From Nemertoderma westbladi (taxonomy: Eukaryota; Xenacoelomorpha; Nemertodermatida; Nemertodermatidae): a DNA stretch of 21,479 nucleotides. The notes under the pieces were generated by a model. The model did not search any database. It had not been told where the DNA came from and saw only the letters and a program-made list of their open reading frames with translations. Below are positions 16,276 to 21,479 of this stretch, in pieces (within the stretch, counting starts at the first letter, position 1; the number at the start of each line of letters is the position of its first letter). The stretch is from assembly GCA_032718475.1 (NCBI GenBank), contig JAUCBJ010004077.1, positions 1 to 21,479 of the forward strand, in the 5' to 3' direction. Position numbers and translations under genes: made by a program.

Positions 16276-16763
16276 TATATACCCGCATCAATTTTGCCCT
16301 TGAAGCTAAGGGTGGCCATTTATACTGCGTATTTGTTGATTTTCGAAAATGTTTCGACTCGATAAACCGAGAGATTCTCTGCAGGAAATTATCGAAACTT
16401 GGAGTAAGTTGAAAGTTTATTATCGCTATCTGGTCTATGATCGCTATCAACTACATATATATCTGTGTTGGAGTTCACATTCTGGAGCCTATTACTCAAA
16501 CAATTGGAGTTGTACAAGGCGATAAACTGTCTCCTTTACTTTTTAGTCTTTTTGTATCAGACCTACCAGCCTATCTCATATTCGCATCAATTTGGATCAT
16601 AATGTATACTGATAATCTAGTCATATCAGGTGACTCTATCGCGGAGGTTCAAGCTAGTCTAGACAAACTCTCAGAATATTGTGAAGTAAATGGAATCCAG
16701 GTCAATATTGCGAAGACAAAGGTGGTTAAGTTCCGGAAGGGGGCGGAGATTATCGAGGACTGA
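16272..16763 (+). pseudogene. LINE ORF2: RT catalytic part, motif C changed
   Basis: The frame beginning at 16272 carries RT motif A (YCVFVDFRKCFDSI), a TGA at 16410-16412, motif B (GVVQGDKLSPLLFSLFVSD) and motif C. Motif C reads YTDN in place of the usual YADD, so the second catalytic Asp is Asn and the enzyme would not work. The thumb-proximal segment INVIAKTK-like NIAKTKVVKFRKG follows before a frameshift near 16745. Confidence 0.8.
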
Positions 16764-17316
16764 CATTCTAGAATATAACGGGCACAAATTGGAATTTCAA
16801 AGCTCCTTTCAATATTTAGGAGTTACTCTCTCAACGAAAAATGGATCCAGAGGACACTACGATTATCTATACTCGAAAGGACTCTCCAGTTGTGTTGTAA
16901 TTGCAACAAAGGTAAACCTACGCATCGTTTCGCTAGAATCCGCCCAACGTTTATGGCAGTCTATTGTCCTTCCATCGACCACTTATGGCTGCAACGTCTT
17001 CACTGCAAATGGTGACCTAACGCAACTGGATCATGTGCAACGTGTCCGCGGTTTTTACTGGAAACTCTGGTGTGGAATAAGCAAGTTTGCCTCCACCACA
17101 GCCATCCTAAGTGCCATAGACAACCCGGCTAACTCAGATCCAAACGTGACAGGTCTCACAGGTTTCCGACGCCGCGCGGCAGCGCAGCTATTATCAAACG
17201 GTTGCCACCACCGCCTATGTACGAAACTCAATTGCTGGAGACCCACGGAAAACTGGCGGCAAACACAGACCACTACAAACTATGTACGTGCATACCTCAG
17301 TGCAGTTCACACCTAA
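16745..17316 (+). pseudogene. LINE ORF2: post-RT C-terminal part
   Basis: After the frameshift the frame encodes LEYNGHKLEFQSSFQYLGVT, a segment with SAQRLWQSIVLPSTTYGCNV, and a C-terminal part with the Arg-rich GLTGFRRRAAAQLL. It ends at 17316. The YLGVT motif and following Trp/Tyr-rich part are usual after LINE RT cores. No C-terminal CCHC knuckle is evident. Confidence 0.75.
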
Positions 17317-18180
17317 AGACAGCAATTTGGCTGATGAAGACAGATGATGCAACACTAACTATTTAACTCAATAGAAAGTTCAAGGCCCGACTATACTGTT
17401 TATTTATTTTATCTTATTTAATGTGCCTTATATTATGCCAATCACCCCCTTCCCATCTTTTTATCTAAAAATACTTTTATTTTATTTAAGTTTATTTTAT
17501 AAATTTTATGTGCTCTATCCAATTACAACTTATCGCTTTAATTATGTTAAATCAAGTGTCATTACAATAGGCATGCTTATAACCATTTACTCGAGTAATT
17601 AAACGTCATATTGAATCTCAAAAGTATCATTTTTAGTGTATTTCATTTTTAGTGCATTTGTCCACATTACATTAAGGAGGTAAATGTAGACTTGTGCCGG
17701 ACTTCACATTTTTTGCGTTATCTCAAGAACTATTTGCTCTACGTTTGTTTTGAAGGTGTCTACCCCTACTAAATCGGCCATTGCGTTTCTAATGAGCATA
17801 TTATTAATGCAGTAGGATTGCTCAAAGATGGCCATCGCAAAAATGGTAATAATCATTTTACCTACCACTTGTGCCAAATGGTAGGTTCTGGTCATGTCCC
17901 TGTGGCACTAGTTCCCTTGATCCAAAAATTAAAATTTTTGTATCCAACTTAAGTTTGGACCCATATGATGACATTTGATGCATGCAGGAAGTTGTCTCTT
18001 GAGTCATTGATCTTTCATTAATATGTTACATTGTTATAAATTTAATTGTGGTGCATCGCGAAGGCTCAAATTTTCAACCCCTTGGGATCCGCCAAGATAT
18101 CGATGAAATTTAGAGAATTTTTTTGCCTTAATTTTTTACCATTTGGCAACTTTTGCGCACCGGTAGAACAATGAAATCTG
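17317..18180. repeat. AT-rich spacer with dispersed repeat, copy 2
   Basis: No gene is supported. The probable LINE 3' untranslated region comes first. Bases about 17715-17800 match 14240-14320. The open frames here lack any known domain. Confidence 0.5.
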
Positions 18181-18212
18181 AAAAAATTAATCCACCCCAT
18201 TCACTACCCAGG

Positions 18213-18787
18213 GTGGATAATAGGTTTTGATTCATCACTTCCCGGACTTGAATAATAGGCCTTGATCCGTCACTTCCCGGACTTGAATAATAGGCCTTGA
18301 TTCCTCACTTCCTGGACTTGAATAATAGGCCTTGATCCATCACTTCCCGGACTTGAATAATAGGCATTGACCCATAACTTCCCGGACTTGAATAATAGGC
18401 CTTGACCCATAACTTCCCGGACTTGAATAATAGGCCTTGATCCATCACTTCCCGGTCTTGAATAATAGGCCTTGATCCAGCACTTCCCGGACTTGAAAAA
18501 TAGGCCTTGATCCATCACTTCCCGGACTTGAATAATAGGCCTTGACCCATAACTTCCCGGACTTGAATAATAGGCCTTGACCCATAACTTCCGGACTTGA
18601 ATAATAGGCCTTGATCCATCACTTCCCGGACTTGAATAATGGGCCCTGATACATCACTTCCCTGTTGACTGGAATAATAGGCCCTGATCCATCACTTTCT
18701 GGGGTGGAATAATAGGCCCTGATCCATCACTTCCTGGAGTGGAATAATAGGCTCTGATCCATCACTTCCTGGGGTGGAATAATAGTG
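18213..18787. repeat. 35-bp minisatellite, about 16 copies
   Basis: The unit is GAATAATAGGCCTTGATCCA followed by TCACTTCCCGGACTT. The inner copies are nearly alike; the first unit and last four carry GGGTGGAATAATAGG in place of the CTTGAATAATAGG junction. Two subtypes alternate inside (GATCCATCAC and GACCCATAAC). Because 35 is not a multiple of three, open frames through it are artefacts. Confidence 0.95.
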
Positions 18788-19294
18788 GAAACAAACTGCT
18801 CTGTCTTAAATATTGTAAGTTAACTGAGACTTTGCATTCTATTGGCAATGCTACCCACAGCAAATATTCTTTATTCCCAAAACGAGTATCTATACTGAAC
18901 GACCTCACATTATCCAAGAATCTTAGATGCTTGTCCATCAGTCGGTGTTATTCATCACCATGCTCATTAAAACACTCAATAAATCTGAAGTATTTTAATG
19001 CCTATAATGACTGTCGATTCTACTTTAATTAATTAATTATTCGCGTCAGCCGTTCTTCCTCTCAACGGACTTTTTTGCTGCTCTGATTACTCTCTGCCCG
19101 AATTGAATCGTCTAACTTTATCATACTTTATATTTTATTGGTATTTGATTCATTCTCTTGTTCATTTCATTTCAATTCTTTTACTTTTTTTTTAATTTGA
19201 TTCAATTGCATCTTCTTGTGATTTTTATATAAGAATTTTACTTAAATAAATGCCAGTTTTGGCGTGGTTGCGCGAGTAACTAACTGACACTTAC
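18788..19294. other. Spacer, probably intron on the minus strand
   Basis: No ORF with a recognisable domain. A pyrimidine/T-rich part spans 19040-19220. Since the protease exon ends with a donor site at 19294-19289, this region would be intron if that gene is intact. Confidence 0.5.
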
Positions 19295-19484
19295 GGTATA
19301 ACACAGTGTGCTGCAGTGAGAACATATTCGGGGTGTATCAATGTCCCACCACAGAAATGGCCAGAAGTTCTCATACTGACTTGCCATGGATAAGACCCTG
19401 GTATCGCCTCGCTTCCTCCAACAATACGACCCGATGTTTCTAGATTAGTGCCGATTGCAGGAAGACCACAGGGTTGTATCACAT
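19295..19484 (-). CDS. Trypsin-like serine protease exon (S1 family)
   Basis: The minus strand encodes a pro-region ending in CGLPAI...TSGR, the activation site R-IVGG, then [14 protein letters not shown] and the catalytic His in LTAAHC. Thus it holds the zymogen cleavage site and the first residue of the catalytic triad of a chymotrypsin-fold protease. The exon is bounded by TACAG (acceptor; first exon base 19484) and GTAAGT (donor at 19294-19289), both consensus. The 190-bp exon enters in one codon phase and leaves in another, so flanking exons are needed. The Asp and Ser exons are not found in the window. The upstream Cys (CGLPA) could pair with the catalytic domain, as in chymotrypsins. 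It may be part of a real gene or a stray exon copy; the clean open frame and splice sites favour a real gene. Confidence 0.85.
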
Positions 19485-19605
19485 CTGTACGATATAAAAT
19501 AATGAGAGTTTCAGTTGAACTTATTCAGCCAAAGTATGAATACAAACAATACAAATTAGAAATAGATTGACATGTTTATTGTTATTGTTTATAGTTTATG
19601 TTTCG

Positions 19606-19975
19606 GTTTGACAGGACTTGAACAAAGCCGCATGCGCTTCGCAGGACATAACGTAACCCGTGAAGACCAGCCTGTACATGTCTTGCGCATTGGAAGGATC
19701 ATAGAGGACATTAACAAGCCGGACAGCCCATATGAATTTCTGAAGACGCCCCCAAAAGGACACTGGCCTTGATGATGCTGATAGTCTCTCAATAGTTATA
19801 GTTCTGGGGGATAGGACTTTTTGTCGAAAGGCCGGAATAGCATTATTAATTAACGCTGCATTGCAGCATGCCAATTGGTACTTTACAATTGGCAATTCAC
19901 AAGGTGGGAGCACAAATTTTTTGTTAAGCCAACATAGATCTCACAGCAGCATTGTAGTAGGCCGATTATAGTAGT
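19606..19975 (+). mobile_element. Decayed RTE 3' fragment with a TAG tail
   Basis: The plus strand reads LEQSRMRFAGH...REDQPVH, followed by nucleotide matches to the 3' part of the 10.3-12.3 kb element (GGACACTGGCCTT, GATGCTGATAGTCTC, GGGGATAGG). An extra stretch of about 80 bp at about 19830-19910 contains GCCAATTG and CAATTGGC around an 8-nt loop. The fragment ends in GGCCGATTATAGTAGTAGTA, the TAG-tail position. It is heavily mutated. Confidence 0.75.
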
Positions 19976-20076
19976 AGTAATCAGTATACTGAAAGAAAAA
20001 TACTTGCGGCGTAACAAAAGAGTACGAAAGTGTTATAATATAAATTTACTAATACGAAGTTACTACATGATATTAA
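19976..20076. other. Short AT-rich spacer
   Basis: Nothing recognised between the RTE fragment and the foldback element. Confidence 0.5.
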
Positions 20077-21230
20077 GGGGGGGGGGGGGGGGGGGGGCAC
20101 ATTTTCTGACCAAAAAGACGAATTTATGAAACATATCCTATCTGATGCAGAATTTCATGCTGAATCCAAATATGGAAACCGTTTTCCCATATCTTGCTTT
20201 GTTTTCGAGATATCTCGGATAGAAGATACTGGCTCCGATATATTGCGATATCGGTAAAGGTGATGAAGTTTGGGGTTTGCATTCAATTTCTGCAAATTTT
20301 TGTGCTCAGTGGTGCCAATTGGATGTTTCCACGAGAAAGAGCACAAAATTTTAATTGAGAAGGTATTTTTTTATGATTATTGGACCTACTGATCAGTTTA
20401 TAAGACAACTTCAAGTCTCCGTAATGAAGATGGGACTCGAATAAGCGACTCTGCGGTCTTTGCGGGATTACACGGAATAGACTTATCGGTCATTGGAGAT
20501 CTTCAAAATGTATAATCTCCATTTGTAGTGGTCGTACGAAGTTCCTTTTAGGCTCATTCGAAAGCTCTTTTCTTAGAGAAATAAGTTACCATTTGATTTA
20601 AGACAAAATGGTTGTAAAGCAAAATAACATGAATTTGGGAAAATATGCCTTGCTAATTTTGTTCAAGTTATGATTGCTCAGGCAGCTTTCAAGAATTTGC
20701 CAAACTGAAAACTGGTCTCTGATAAAAGAGCTTTCGAATGAGCCCAAAACGAACTCCGTACGACCACTAGAACTGGAGATTATACTAGAACTGGAGATGA
20801 ATGTCTCCGATGACCGATAAGTCTATTCCGTGTAATCCCGCGCCGCAAAGACAGCAGAGTCGCTTATTCGAGTTCCGTCTTCATTCCAGAGACTTGAAGT
20901 TGTCTTATAAACTGATCAGTAGGTCCAATAATCATAAAAAAAATACCTTCTCAATTAAAATTTTGTGCTCTTTCTCGTTGAGACATCCAATTAGCACCAC
21001 TGAGCACAGAAATGTGCAGAAATTTAATGCAAACCCCAAACTTCATCTCCTTTACCGATATCGCGATATATCGGAGCCAGTATCTTCTATCTCAGATATC
21101 TCGAAAACTAAGGAAGATATGGGAAAACGGTTTCCATATTTGGATTCAGCATGAAATTCTGTATCAGATAGGGTATGTTTCAAAAAGTCGACTTTTTGGT
21201 CAGAAAATGCGCTACCCCCGCCCCCCTTTA
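20077..21230. mobile_element. Foldback element with arms of about 0.5 kb
   Basis: Bases 20077-20579 are repeated in reverse complement at 20716-21230, around a 136-bp centre. The outer 200 bp of the arms differ at only about 12 sites by hand count, and inner parts at about 10%. The left tip is a G21 run (20077-20097) and the right tip is C-rich (CCCCCGCCCCCC). Flanking TATTAA and TTTATA would allow a TA target duplication. The element encodes no transposase, so it would be non-autonomous and move with help from elsewhere. It could also have formed by inverted duplication of an older repeat. Confidence 0.85.
20580..20715. other. Centre of the foldback element
   Basis: An unpaired 136-bp segment with no ORF. 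Its edges show weak leftover complementarity, so the original arms may have been longer. Confidence 0.6.
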
Positions 21231-21479
21231 TAAACTGAATAATATGATTTTCTTGTTAAAATAAATTATGGTATTGAATAATTTAAACGGGAATTTGAAT
21301 GAACAACAGAGCTAAAAATAAATTCGCCACCGGCGAATTTTTGTAGTAGCCGATATTGTTAGTTTTTAATTAATGAGAATATTTGTTTTCAAGGAGAGTT
21401 TGCCAATTTTCAGCTGAAATCGATATGCATATCAACAATATGTAATCAGTACCAGGTTTCTCTCCCTAAGAAAATATAT
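21231..21479. other. Terminal AT-rich stretch with a 9-bp hairpin
   Basis: No gene. AAATTCGCC (21320-21328), loop ACC, GGCGAATTT (21332-21340) is a perfect hairpin followed by T residues. It looks like a bacterial-type terminator but the context is not bacterial. Confidence 0.6.

Larger units (their letters stand above)
14341..17316 (+). mobile_element. Endonuclease/RT LINE, degenerate
   Basis: A near-complete ORF2 in the plus strand: a Cys/His motif, an APE-type endonuclease, RT and C-terminal region in order. It is broken by a TGA at 14434, a TAA at 15781, a frameshift near 16270, a TGA at 16410 and a frameshift near 16745. Motif C is altered, so the copy is dead. The endonuclease and RT order puts it among APE-type non-LTR elements; the clade cannot be decided by eye. 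Part of an upstream ORF in the same frame may begin before 14434. Confidence 0.8.

Noticed and set aside
17704-17895. Minus-strand 63-residue frame as a further protease exon
   Set aside because: It has no protease motif and overlaps a dispersed repeat.
18270-18518. Minus-strand 82-residue repeat protein
   Set aside because: It is a translation of the 35-bp minisatellite; the unit length shifts frame at each copy.
20155-21154. Similar 63-residue frames in both foldback arms
   Set aside because: About 12 base differences give 11 residue differences over this stretch, so there is no sign of selection on the protein; the frames also diverge at an A-run length difference upstream.
21320-21345. 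Rho-independent terminator
   Set aside because: The hairpin plus T run has that shape, but everything else in the window is eukaryotic.

Overview
The window looks like repeat-dense, non-coding-rich nuclear DNA of an invertebrate animal. It holds several decayed retroelements, AT-rich spacers, satellites, a foldback element and one spliced serine-protease exon with consensus splice sites. There is no bacterial gene organisation. The exact group cannot be fixed. RTE-type LINEs with TAG tails and a SINE-like unit carrying a type-I hammerhead ribozyme recall flatworms such as schistosomes, but similar sequences occur in molluscs, cnidarians and other animals.

Region 1 (1-6096) is a large LTR-retroelement-like unit. 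A broken, Arg/Glu-rich gag-like ORF series (204-3673) ends in two zinc-knuckle motifs of BEL/Pao style. No reverse transcriptase or integrase follows. The space is filled by about 1.6 kb of C-poor, TAG-rich tandem arrays (3840-5460), then a short ORF remnant, an 11-bp perfect hairpin, a polypurine tract and a probable 3' LTR (5804-6096) with AATAAA. The arrays repeat one hairpin plan, GGCAC-5 nt-GYGCC, with changing loops.

Region 2 (6097-7711) holds a tRNA-like SINE head, a TATA/AATAAA promoter-like block and weak remains that may come from another LTR element.

Region 3 (7712-17316) holds four LINE remnants and a ribozyme unit. They are a minus-strand CR1/L2-type LINE (7712-9775), a plus-strand RTE-type LINE (about 10270-12336), a minus-strand RTE-type 3' fragment (13792-14130) and a plus-strand endonuclease/RT LINE (about 14437-17316) with several stops and frameshifts. 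Just downstream of the minus-strand RTE fragment lies a Pol III-like unit (about 13640-13750, minus). It has an A box, a complete type-I hammerhead ribozyme (13677-13722), a B box and a T6 terminator. This is the most striking functional element in the window.

Region 4 (17317-21479) holds AT-rich spacer, a 35-bp minisatellite of about 16 copies, one trypsin-like exon (19295-19484, minus), another decayed RTE 3' end and a 1.15-kb foldback element with arms of about 0.5 kb and a G21 run at one tip. The genes do not form a pathway. The only host gene signal is the protease exon; the rest is mobile or repetitive DNA.
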